Origin: an uncultured Selenomonadaceae bacterium
Lineage (GTDB): Bacteria; Bacillota; Negativicutes; Selenomonadales; Selenomonadaceae
Assembly (NCBI GenBank): GCA_910579115.1
Contig: CAJTSO010000015.1
Span: forward strand, 1-23,472
DNA length: 23,472 nucleotides
Direction: 5' to 3'
Shown here in pieces: positions 7,536 to 15,088 of the stretch. The notes under the pieces were generated by a model. That model was not told the DNA's origin. It searched no databases and saw only the letters and a list, made by a program, of their open reading frames with translations. The stretch's first letter is position 1. The number at the start of each line of letters is the position of its first letter. Both the position numbers and the translations under genes were made by a program.

Positions 7536-8873
7536 CTAACAGTCCAGCTGATAGGTTTCCTTATCGGCAACATTGATCGCTTTCCCTAACTGAACCTCGA
7601 CTATTTTCAGCTCGCTTACCGCAACCACCGTATGCCTGCACCCTGCATTGATAGTAATGACGTCCCCGGCCTTTACGGTCTGTTCATAGCCGTCCACAAT
7701 TGTCCTTCCCTCGCCGCAGATAACTACCCAAACTTCATCCCGCAGCTTGTGGCTGTGGTAGCTCATGGAATGACCCGGCTTCAGGGTTACCTTTATCGTT
7801 AGGGAGCCGGTCTCAACATCCATGACCTTGTATCTGCCCCAGGACTTTTCCGCAAACATTATCTCCTGATCAAACTTATCCACGAAGGGCTTGATATGGG
7901 CGCTCTCCTCCTTGTCGGAGACGAGAATCCCCTCCGGCGAGGCGGAAATAACCACATCATGGAGTCCCATGGCCAGCACGGGAACATCCATCTCGTTCAG
8001 GATGTGAACATTTTCACAGGAACTATTCATGACCCCTTTGCCGATAACGTTATCCTTCATGGCCTCGGTGAGGGTATTCCAGGTTCCCAGGTCTTTCCAT
8101 GAACCGGCGAAACGCTGTACCTGAATATTTTCCTCATGCTCAACCACTGCGTAGTCAAAGGAAATACTGGTCAGGGTATCATATTTTGCATACAGATCCT
8201 GATAGTCCGCAAAATCAATCAGCTCATGAGCTCTTTCCAAAACATATTTCAGCTTACAGGCAAAGACCCCGCCGTTCCAAAGAGCCCCTTCTTTTATATA
8301 GGCACTGGCAACGTCCGCCGTGGGCTTCTCTCTGAAAGTCTTTACCCTGGCCGTATGATTGGCGGTGTCGGGGATGATGTAGCCGTACTTCTCACTGGGA
8401 TAGGTGGGCTCTATTCCCATGAGAACCAGATTAGCCTCTCCCTTGTCCACCTGTTTGGCCAAATCTTTCAGGGCGACAAAATAATCGTCTTCTACATAGG
8501 GATCTACCGGGCAAACAACCACCGCTTCTTCCGGACTGACCTTCAGCACGTCTGTCAGATAGGCCGAGGCAAGAACGATGGCCGGAAATGTATCACGGCG
8601 GCAGGGCTCCACGGAAATGCCAACGCTGTCTCCCAGCTGATTGACGAGGTCAGACACCTGATTTTCGCTGGTGGCCACTGTCACAACCGCCTCCCGGTCT
8701 GCCCGTTTGATCTGCTGGTAAACCCGCTGAACCATAGATTCATAGACTTCATCAGCCGTAGTATTGTTAGTTTCTTCTTTTTTGAAAATCTTTATAAACT
8801 GCTTGGATCTGATATCATTTGAAAGGGGCCACAGCCTTTTGCCGGAGCCACCGGATAACAGCACGATATTCAT
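7536..8873 (-). CDS. manC: Mannose-1-phosphate guanylyltransferase
   Basis: The protein (445 residues) makes GDP-mannose from mannose 1-phosphate and GTP. The nucleotidyltransferase signature LLSGGSGKRLWPLS is at residues 5-18, and FREKP and WNGGVF are typical of the family. The C-terminal 105 or so residues form a cupin domain with LKPGHSMSYHSHKLRDEVWVV, matching the mannose-6-phosphate isomerase type II domain. A separate class I isomerase (manA) lies downstream, so the cupin may or may not be active as an isomerase. ATG at 8873 has AAAGGTG seven bases upstream, and this site overlaps the stop codon of a 44-codon ORF (8880-9014). The gene stands at the edge of the glycosyltransferase island. 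Confidence 0.92.
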   Translation of the reverse strand: MNIVLLSGGSGKRLWPLSNDIRSKQFIKIFKKEETNNTTADEVYESMVQRVYQQIKRADREAVVTVATSENQVSDLVNQLGDSVGISVEPCRRDTFPAIVLASAYLTDVLKVSPEEAVVVCPVDPYVEDDYFVALKDLAKQVDKGEANLVLMGIEPTYPSEKYGYIIPDTANHTARVKTFREKPTADVASAYIKEGALWNGGVFACKLKYVLERAHELIDFADYQDLYAKYDTLTSISFDYAVVEHEENIQVQRFAGSWKDLGTWNTLTEAMKDNVIGKGVMNSSCENVHILNEMDVPVLAMGLHDVVISASPEGILVSDKEESAHIKPFVDKFDQEIMFAEKSWGRYKVMDVETGSLTIKVTLKPGHSMSYHSHKLRDEVWVVICGEGRTIVDGYEQTVKAGDVITINAGCRHTVVAVSELKIVEVQLGKAINVADKETYQLDC

Positions 8874-8879
8874 AAAAAA

Positions 8880-9014
8880 TCACCTTTCCGCTCTCATGGG
8901 ATTGTTCAGAAAGTCCTCATAGGACAGTCTGATGCCATCTCCCTGCAAGTAACCAAAGCCAACCCCTGTAATTCCCTTCGTGAAGTCACAAAAAACTCCT
9001 TGAGAACACCTCAT
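8880..9014 (-). CDS. Possible small protein of 44 residues upstream of manC
   Basis: An ATG at 9014 opens a 44-codon frame (beginning MRCSQGVFCDFTKGITGVGF) whose TGA ends at 8880, six bases before the manC ATG. The stop lies inside the manC ribosome-binding site (AAAGG-TGA), an arrangement typical of translational coupling. An in-frame stop sits directly before the ATG, and GAGAAG upstream is a weak ribosome-binding site. I do not recognise the peptide. It is hydrophilic at the C-terminal end (DGIRLSYEDFLNN) with no signal peptide. It may be a real small protein, a leader peptide, a remnant of a larger gene, or chance; a frame this short is not strong evidence. Confidence 0.3.
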   Translation of the reverse strand: MRCSQGVFCDFTKGITGVGFGYLQGDGIRLSYEDFLNNPMRAER

Positions 9015-9066
9015 TTATCACTTCTCAAATGTTACCCATTTTCATCAGTATTCTTCACCGCCATTA

Positions 9067-10302
9067 TTATGCAGTCGTTGTCGGCTTTGCTACACTTTCC
9101 TGAGCTATTAGCAAATCACTTAGAATTTTATCCAATTCCTGTATCGACCTTGGCATAAATACTTTATTCGGTTTATGTCTTTTCATATTCAAAAAAAATT
9201 CATACTTAGCATCCTCAATTTCAAATTCTTGGCGATATATATCAAATAAAAAAATATACTTGTTGTTATTATTACTGTTATTAAATATCTCAGTTGTACA
9301 CGCAGCAGTTGAACCTACGGTTACACATATATTATTATCGTTTTCCGAATTTAATAATTGGACTTCCCAAGGTGTCTTATAAATCTGCATTTGTTTAATC
9401 TGGTTCTTCCAATCATATTCATCTGTATCGAAACTAGCAGGATGGTATTTAATAAATTTTTCTGTTCTTGTCTTATAATTTCCTATGTATGATATCAACA
9501 TTTCCTGATGGTCAAATTGAATCGAATCCCTTAAATGCTTTTTGTACGAGTTATACAAAATTTTTCTTAATATTTTACAACCCACCCCCCCAAAAAAATA
9601 CTTTGGCATTCTTCTATATGGCTGCTCAAATATAACAATGCTGTTATTTATGCTTCTAACTTCATTATCCCAACCAAATACATGTACCACTGCTTTTTTT
9701 ATGTCCGGATTTTCAATTTTAGGCAAAGTATATAGCTTTTTTATTCCGCTTGTACATAAAACAGGTTCATATAAATATGCGCTGTCTGCCACAGTACCAA
9801 AACTTCCCCAATCAGCGACAACATAGGAATTTACCCCTTCGTCCAGTATCGCTAATTCACATTTATTTTTATCTTCTTTTACTAGTCTATATATTGTATT
9901 AACAATCTCTGTTCCACAATTCGCTAAAATTTTACTGTATTGTTTATAGTCGCCTTTACTGTATCCATCGACTAATTCTACCAATAAATCGTCTTCTTTT
10001 TTCGCATTGATACTGCTGCATACATCTAAAAAAGTATTCTTGATAACCTCACACAGACCAGCATCATTCTTTTTCCCTGACACAATATTTTTCAGATACG
10101 CATGAACATTCACCTTTTTCTGCTTTACTCTCAATACCTTATTAAAAATATTGAGTTCCCTTATTCGTTCTGTTAAGCGATTGATATCTTCAGCTTCACT
10201 TATACAGATAAAATCCACGCAATCATCAACAAACAAAGTCATTTTTGCATTAATCGCATTTAGAATTTGGTACCTCGTATTACACAACATCAATACTCTC
10301 AT
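9067..10302 (-). CDS. Putative glycosyltransferase, sialyl-/polysialyltransferase-like; AT-rich, probably acquired
   Basis: This 411-residue protein is not confidently identified. Its N-terminus MRVLMLCNTRYQILNAIN, the ILDEGVNSY at 152-160, KYHPASFD at 285-292 and VGSTAACTTE at 329-338 resemble the pattern of GT52 and capsule polysialyltransferase-type enzymes. These have an N-terminal Rossmann-like half, an acidic D/E-G motif, a K-x-HP motif and a Ser-rich loop, so a cell-surface sugar transferase is my best inference. The gene is far more AT-rich than its neighbours: 9181-9240 has 15 G+C in 60, against 31 in 60 at 7801-7860. It also has an Asn-rich stretch (NNSNNNNK, 341-348). A T7G7 homopolymer pair (9585-9598) lies in codons for FFGG. 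It starts 34 bases downstream of the next glycosyltransferase, with GGGGA as a ribosome-binding site. Confidence 0.6.
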   Translation of the reverse strand: MRVLMLCNTRYQILNAINAKMTLFVDDCVDFICISEAEDINRLTERIRELNIFNKVLRVKQKKVNVHAYLKNIVSGKKNDAGLCEVIKNTFLDVCSSINAKKEDDLLVELVDGYSKGDYKQYSKILANCGTEIVNTIYRLVKEDKNKCELAILDEGVNSYVVADWGSFGTVADSAYLYEPVLCTSGIKKLYTLPKIENPDIKKAVVHVFGWDNEVRSINNSIVIFEQPYRRMPKYFFGGVGCKILRKILYNSYKKHLRDSIQFDHQEMLISYIGNYKTRTEKFIKYHPASFDTDEYDWKNQIKQMQIYKTPWEVQLLNSENDNNICVTVGSTAACTTEIFNNSNNNNKYIFLFDIYRQEFEIEDAKYEFFLNMKRHKPNKVFMPRSIQELDKILSDLLIAQESVAKPTTTA

Positions 10303-10336
10303 GTTTGATTATCCCCATACTTTATTACTGCTCTTA

Positions 10337-11482
10337 TTAAGCCAATCTAAATATCCTGACGATATTCTCTATCAAGTTTTTATGACTGTATTTCTCATTC
10401 GCCCCAAGGAGTCCGACCTTGTATTCTTCCGCCTTTTCCCTAAAAGCATTCACGAAGTTTTCCAGTTGGCCGGAGAAAGTTTCTATGCTGTCTAGCTTTA
10501 CTGCCTCCCCGATATTAAATTCTCTCAACACCTCTGGGTTAATCTCCGCTGACTGAAGGATTGGCTTGTGAAAGCCAATCGCAGTAAAAAGCATAGCACT
10601 CCAATGATAACGATATCGCTCCGCTCCATAAGGCATCAAAAGTATGTCGCTATCCATCAGGTACTGCTGCCATTCTATCCCAATCAGGTTTTTATGCAAA
10701 AATCGTATGTCCTTGTTAAACCCGTACTTCTTCGCCAATCTCTCAAATTCTGCCGAATCTGCCGGAGTGGGAGTTGCCCCCTGAACCAGTAAGTGAACCG
10801 GCACCACAAAATTGGCTTTGCAAAAAGCCTTAAGCAAAAACTCCAAATTTTTCTCTTTGCGATACTGACCAAAAAAGCCCAGTCGCAAGGGATTATGTAC
10901 CTCAAACTCAGGAGAAATATTCAGGTCAAAAGGAAGGTATACAGGCGGCAGTATTGTATGCAGATTTGGGCAATCCGCTAATTCCGAGAACTCAGTCTGT
11001 AACCCTAAGACCGCAATATGGATATTCCGATACTCCTTTACGGAACGCACCGCTTTTATAAAGTTGCCCCGTTCTCCCGGATTTATTCCATGAAATATGA
11101 ACAGCACGGGAATTTTGGAATCTCTCAAAGGACTATGACGCACCGCCCTCATGTTTCGCCAAGTTGCCGTCGGTATCAATATAGCATCCCATTTGTTTTC
11201 CGATTCCCTTGAAAATGCGCTACTGTACCAAGCCAGCCTCCGCCACTCCCTGACGATTGTCAGGAAAAGCTTCTTCAGCTTGCTCACTCCTGCGTAACTA
11301 ACTGCTCTCCCCCCCTCCAGATATTCGACCTTTGTCTTGTAATCCAACTTAAAAGGGAAGTCCTCCGGCACCAGCATAATCGGCTCATGCCCCTGCTTTT
11401 TGAACCCCTCCACCAGTATCCGGTCAAATTCCACCTCATGCCCCGCCGGCATGACGATTGATTCCAATATCGCAATTCGCAT
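10337..11482 (-). CDS. Group 1-type glycosyltransferase (GT-B fold)
   Basis: The 381-residue protein reads as a GT4-like glycosyltransferase. The N-terminal half includes EFDRILVEGFKKQGHEPIML. The C-terminal half has LRLGFFGQYRKEKNLEFLLKAF (typical of the glycosyl transferase group 1 domain) and the donor-site region MDSDILLMPYGAERYRYHWS followed by GFHKPIL. The usual E-x7-E is replaced by a Tyr/His-rich YRYHWSAMLF stretch, so the donor is uncertain. The chosen start is ATG at 11482 because AGGTGG lies eight bases upstream; the in-frame GTG at 11494 lies within that site. A G7 run occurs in codons for EGGR at 11309-11315. It likely acts in LPS or other surface saccharide assembly with its neighbours. 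Confidence 0.85.
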   Translation of the reverse strand: MRIAILESIVMPAGHEVEFDRILVEGFKKQGHEPIMLVPEDFPFKLDYKTKVEYLEGGRAVSYAGVSKLKKLFLTIVREWRRLAWYSSAFSRESENKWDAILIPTATWRNMRAVRHSPLRDSKIPVLFIFHGINPGERGNFIKAVRSVKEYRNIHIAVLGLQTEFSELADCPNLHTILPPVYLPFDLNISPEFEVHNPLRLGFFGQYRKEKNLEFLLKAFCKANFVVPVHLLVQGATPTPADSAEFERLAKKYGFNKDIRFLHKNLIGIEWQQYLMDSDILLMPYGAERYRYHWSAMLFTAIGFHKPILQSAEINPEVLREFNIGEAVKLDSIETFSGQLENFVNAFREKAEEYKVGLLGANEKYSHKNLIENIVRIFRLA

Positions 11483-11661
11483 ATTGATAGCCACCTAAAA
11501 TTTCTTACAGATATATTTTTTAACGATATACCGATAGCTAAGTAACACAAAGGCATTTCATTGAAAGAGCCTTGCTCCGTCGTTCCTTATACTAACAGGT
11601 ACCTACCCATACGGAAACCTGATAGTTGTTTTCGTCCTCAGCCAGCCTCAAAAATAATCCT

Positions 11662-12834
11662 CTATTTCAGACTTCTTAATAGACTATCCCACTTATTCCA
11701 AATTACCTCCGGGGCATACTCAGCCATGTCTTTCCTGGCGTTCCGTCCCAGCTCAACCCTTAAGTCTCTGCTGCCCATCAATTTATCCATAGCTTCCGCC
11801 AGCGGTGGTACACCATCTCCTACCAGAAAACCATTCTTGCCATCCTTTATCAACTCGTTGACGGCCTCACAGCTTCGGTAACCGATGACGGGCAGTCCCA
11901 TGCTCATTGCCTCTGCCAATGACATACCAAAGCCTTCGCTGGCGCTGGTAAACACAAATATATCTCCGCTTTGCAACACGCTTGGCACATTCTGCGTCGG
12001 CCCCATGACCTTAACACTGTCAGTAAGCTTTAGTTCAGTGATTTTATCAAGCAAAAATTTCTTATAAATTTTGTTATCTTCCTTGCCCCAAATTTCCACT
12101 TGCCAATCGGGATATTTTTTCGCTAGGGTAGCAAACGCCTCGACTAATAGGTGCGGTCTTTTTCTCCCCTTATTAAGCGCTCCCACAAAAAGTATTTTGT
12201 AAGTTTGTTTTTCCTGGGACAAATCGGCGGATACGGAAAATTGCGGAACCGCATTGCCAATTGTCTCCACTCTGATCCCGGGGTATCTGTCCCTCAATAC
12301 TTTCTCATAAGATTTCATGAGTACTTGACAAACGGTGCTTTTAGGCAATGCGACTAACTCCGCCTTGGGATAATTTACAAAATAGTCCGCCGGGTCACCG
12401 TGTGACAGGGTTACAATTGGTTCCTTTACCTTAATATCCAAGGCCAATATCTTCGTAGATGCCGGCTGGTGAACGACAATAACATCCGGCTTTATCATGT
12501 TATATAAATGTTGAATATTCCCAACCAGATACTTCTCATTGAACCAGCTGTTCACTTCACTGGCTGGCTGACGCCAGTATAACCTGAATATTTCCCTAAT
12601 GACCCGCAAATATGCTGGCATCTTAATGAAATTTCCGCCGTTGTCCAGCTTAATATTATACACCTCGACCCGCTCATCTATCGGAAAAAAGAATTTCCCG
12701 TCTCTTTCATCTGCGTGAAGAAGGCTCACTTCATGACCACGCTCTGCCATTGCATTTGAAAGAGCGCAGGCCACCTTGGCCAGACCGCCGGTATCTTCCA
12801 CCATCCTTGCCAGATTTACAAACATTATCTTCAT
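11662..12834 (-). CDS. Glycosyltransferase family 4
   Basis: The 390-residue product shows a complete GT4 layout. The N-terminal glycine-rich acceptor loop is EDTGGLAKVACALS (13-26), followed by HGDPADYF near 145-152. The C-terminal donor half opens with ILFVGALNKGRKRPHLLVEAF (214-234). The E-x7-E donor motif is in SEGFGMSLAEAMSMGLPVIG, Glu300 and Glu308. It uses a nucleotide-diphospho sugar at the cytoplasmic membrane face; GDP-mannose is a plausible donor given manC nearby, but this is inference. GGGAG lies about ten bases before the ATG. A 167-base gap without a gene separates it from the downstream glycosyltransferase, and 153 bases separate it from the upstream one. Confidence 0.92.
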   Translation of the reverse strand: MKIMFVNLARMVEDTGGLAKVACALSNAMAERGHEVSLLHADERDGKFFFPIDERVEVYNIKLDNGGNFIKMPAYLRVIREIFRLYWRQPASEVNSWFNEKYLVGNIQHLYNMIKPDVIVVHQPASTKILALDIKVKEPIVTLSHGDPADYFVNYPKAELVALPKSTVCQVLMKSYEKVLRDRYPGIRVETIGNAVPQFSVSADLSQEKQTYKILFVGALNKGRKRPHLLVEAFATLAKKYPDWQVEIWGKEDNKIYKKFLLDKITELKLTDSVKVMGPTQNVPSVLQSGDIFVFTSASEGFGMSLAEAMSMGLPVIGYRSCEAVNELIKDGKNGFLVGDGVPPLAEAMDKLMGSRDLRVELGRNARKDMAEYAPEVIWNKWDSLLRSLK

Positions 12835-12987
12835 CCATGAAAGCTCCCTAATTCCTAAACAGACATTAAATCAACCAACTGTCTGTAACCAAACATTCCA
12901 TTAGCAGAATTCACATACAAAAATTTCCCTAATCAGCCAACGCTTTAGACGCAGCTCTATCATGAGCGTAATCTTAAAAATGGCCTC

Positions 12988-13755
12988 CTACAGTTTCCCG
13001 CCGGTTCTCTCCAAGTGATACAGTCGTACATATTTTGTCATGGTATAGAAGTAGTGATTCACGGAAAAAATCCAGCCCAGCTTGCCATCCAGGAAGCCTC
13101 CGTTCATAAAGTAAATTTTTATGAATGCCCAAAGGGGTCTCAGTACTATGTCCTTCAAAAAAGTCGCATGTTTTCCCTGCTCTCGTGACTTCTCAGCGGC
13201 CAGCCTTGTATAGTTGTTGAACTTCCCGAAATATTGATCCCAATTGTCATAAGTATAATGGTAAATCGGGCCGGTCAAGTGTTTCAAAGAATACGGCGTA
13301 ATCACAGTTTCGTGAACTCTGCCCTCAACCAGGCTCCCTTCCTTGGGAAACAACCGGGAAACCCGATCCGGGCGAAGGATTCCATGAGTTGCCTTATGGT
13401 ACCGAAATCGGTTTTCCCGGTGCATATCATAAGTGTACTTTTCCCCGGCGGAAACAGCTGCGACAATTTCTCTTGCCAATGGCTCAGATATGCGCTCATC
13501 CGCATCCAGCAGCAATACCCAGTCATTGGTTGCATTATCCATAGCAAAATTTTTCTGCTGTCCCCAATCCCCATTAAGGGGATGAGACAGCACCTTTGCT
13601 CCCAACCGCTCGCTTATGGGCACAGTTTCATCGGTGCTTCCATCGTCTATTACCAGGACTTCATCAGCAAAGTCAATCACGCTCTCAATGCAGTCCTTGA
13701 TGTTTCGTTCTTCGTTCCTCGTCAGGATTATTACTGACACGCCAACCTTTGTCAT
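12988..13755 (-). CDS. Family 2 glycosyltransferase, WaaE/KdtX-like
   Basis: The 255-residue protein is a GT-A fold family 2 enzyme: VSVIILTRNEERNIKDCIES (6-25), VIDDGSTDET (35-44), a WGQQKNFA segment (64-71) and the metal-binding LLLDADE with Asp84 and Asp86. The combination of GDWGQQKNFAMDNATNDWVL and a short C-terminal hydrophobic part (LRPLWAFIKIYFMNGGFLDG) is typical of the WaaE/KdtX group, which adds glucose to the LPS inner core. AAAGGGAT precedes the ATG. It is the first gene of the minus-strand glycosyltransferase block and is divergent from the heptosyltransferase at 13965. The exact sugar added is not determined. Confidence 0.9.
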   Translation of the reverse strand: MTKVGVSVIILTRNEERNIKDCIESVIDFADEVLVIDDGSTDETVPISERLGAKVLSHPLNGDWGQQKNFAMDNATNDWVLLLDADERISEPLAREIVAAVSAGEKYTYDMHRENRFRYHKATHGILRPDRVSRLFPKEGSLVEGRVHETVITPYSLKHLTGPIYHYTYDNWDQYFGKFNNYTRLAAEKSREQGKHATFLKDIVLRPLWAFIKIYFMNGGFLDGKLGWIFSVNHYFYTMTKYVRLYHLERTGGKL

Positions 13756-13899
13756 CTTATCCCTTTCAAAATTTGCGCAGATTTCTCCTGTAATATTGTA
13801 CAGTCTACCACAAAAGCAGGCTTATTTCCATTGAAACTTCATTTATAGCTAACGCCGAATAAAAGCACTTATACAGTTTCCCATCCTTATAATGCCGTA

Positions 13900-13928
13900 T
13901 TGTAACCGGAGGATGATCGTAATAGAAT
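13900..13928 (+). promoter_or_regulatory. Probable promoter for the second heptosyltransferase
   Basis: TTGTAA (13900-13905), a 17-base spacer and TAGAAT (13923-13928) face the gene at 13965. They would give a leader of about 30 bases. A TATAAT at 13888-13893 is an alternative -10 but lacks a recognisable -35. Confidence 0.45.
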
Positions 13929-13964
13929 GACCTCGTCTAAAAAAGCTGCTATGAGGGATATACA

Positions 13965-15032
13965 ATGATAAAATACAAAAACATTTTAGTACACGCTCTT
14001 GTTAATTTGGGAGATGTAGTTCTGTCAACAAGTGCCATCGCCCTTCTAAAAAAGGTTTATCCAGGAGCCAGAATTACCATGCTCATTCGCCCCGAAGTCA
14101 TGGATGTTGTCTGTCACAATCCCGTTATTGACGACATAATCGCTTTCGACTACCGATCGAAGCACAATTCTCTCGGTTATATGCTGACAGTTCTCCGGGA
14201 AATAAAAAGCCGCCGCTTTGACCTTGCTATCTCGTTCGACCAGAAACAGCGTCCCGCGCCTATCTGCTGGCTGGCTCGCATCCCCACCCGTGTATGCAGC
14301 GATATTATCTTTGATGGCAACCCAAGCAGGATTGCTTGGTTCTACAACAAAGTAGTCTGCATTGACAAGGAATTTCTTCACAACAATCCTCAAGCTGAAT
14401 CATTTCAGGAAATTGTCCGCCAATTATCAAATGATAACCGGCACGATGTCCCTGTCATCCCTGCTCCTACTGCCCAAAGCCAGGAGACCGCCCGCACTCT
14501 GTTATCCGTCTTCCCGCAAAACACAAAGAAAATTGCCCTGTGCGTCAAAGGCACCTTTCCCTTAAAAACCTGGCCAAAGGAATCCTTTGCAGACCTGGTT
14601 CATCGTCTCTCCCATAAGTATAAAGCTTCTTTCTTCGTAATAGGCGCTCCCGGCGACAGCGCTTATGCGGATGAAGTCATTGCTGCCATCGGCAATATGG
14701 GGGGGAGGGTACTAAACTTTTGCGGGAAAACATCTATCAATGAACTGACTACCCTGTTTGGCATGACCGATTTATTCGTTTCCGTAGATACCGGTTCTGT
14801 GCATATTGCCTCAACCACAGGGATTCCCATGGTCACAATGATTGGTTGCGGCAACCCGAAGCGTTGGCCTCCATTAAACAAAAATGCCAGGCTTATTGTT
14901 GCCGATATTCCCTGCCGCCCCTGCTCTTGTCCCCCAGAAGGCTGTCCAACTTGGCCAAAGCCAGAGTGCCAGCAACTCATTACAGTAAACAATGTCTTCA
15001 AAAATTGTTGTGAACTCCTCGGCGAAAGCTAA
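13965..15032 (+). CDS. Family 9 glycosyltransferase (heptosyltransferase II-like)
   Basis: The 355-residue product is a second GT9 enzyme. It has KNILVHALVNLGDVVLSTSA at the N-terminus, CVKGTFPLKTWPKESFADL in the donor half and the conserved SVDTGSVHIASTTGIPMVTM. A Cys-rich tail (PCRPCSCPPEGC) is comparable to that of the 2579-3739 gene. It should transfer heptose from the ADP-heptose made by the hldD/gmhB/rfaE1 pathway. It is transcribed away from the minus-strand glycosyltransferases, has GAGGGAT seven to nine bases before its ATG, and is a single-gene unit ending at a strong terminator. A G7 run lies in codons for MGGR (14699-14705). Confidence 0.92.
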   Translation: MIKYKNILVHALVNLGDVVLSTSAIALLKKVYPGARITMLIRPEVMDVVCHNPVIDDIIAFDYRSKHNSLGYMLTVLREIKSRRFDLAISFDQKQRPAPICWLARIPTRVCSDIIFDGNPSRIAWFYNKVVCIDKEFLHNNPQAESFQEIVRQLSNDNRHDVPVIPAPTAQSQETARTLLSVFPQNTKKIALCVKGTFPLKTWPKESFADLVHRLSHKYKASFFVIGAPGDSAYADEVIAAIGNMGGRVLNFCGKTSINELTTLFGMTDLFVSVDTGSVHIASTTGIPMVTMIGCGNPKRWPPLNKNARLIVADIPCRPCSCPPEGCPTWPKPECQQLITVNNVFKNCCELLGES

Positions 15033-15046
15033 CACTGTCTGTATCA

Positions 15047-15078
15047 AAAAGGCTCACTGCACTGGCAGTGAGCCTTTT
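15047..15078 (+). terminator. Bidirectional terminator between heptosyltransferase and purH-like gene
   Basis: A perfect 14-base stem, AAAAGGCTCACTGC with its complement at 15065-15078, surrounds the loop ACTG. It ends in TTTT on both strands. It lies between the convergent genes ending at 15032 and 15089, so it can serve both. Confidence 0.93.
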
Positions 15079-15088
15079 AACTTTCCCG

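Noticed and set aside
8136..8822. 228-codon open frame on the plus strand opposite manC
   Set aside because: manC is unambiguous on the minus strand; this frame has no ribosome-binding site or recognisable protein features.
12835..12987. Small ORF after a GGAGG between two glycosyltransferase genes
   Set aside because: The only frame is about 20 codons and its ATG is roughly 20 bases from the GGAGG, too far to be a proper start.
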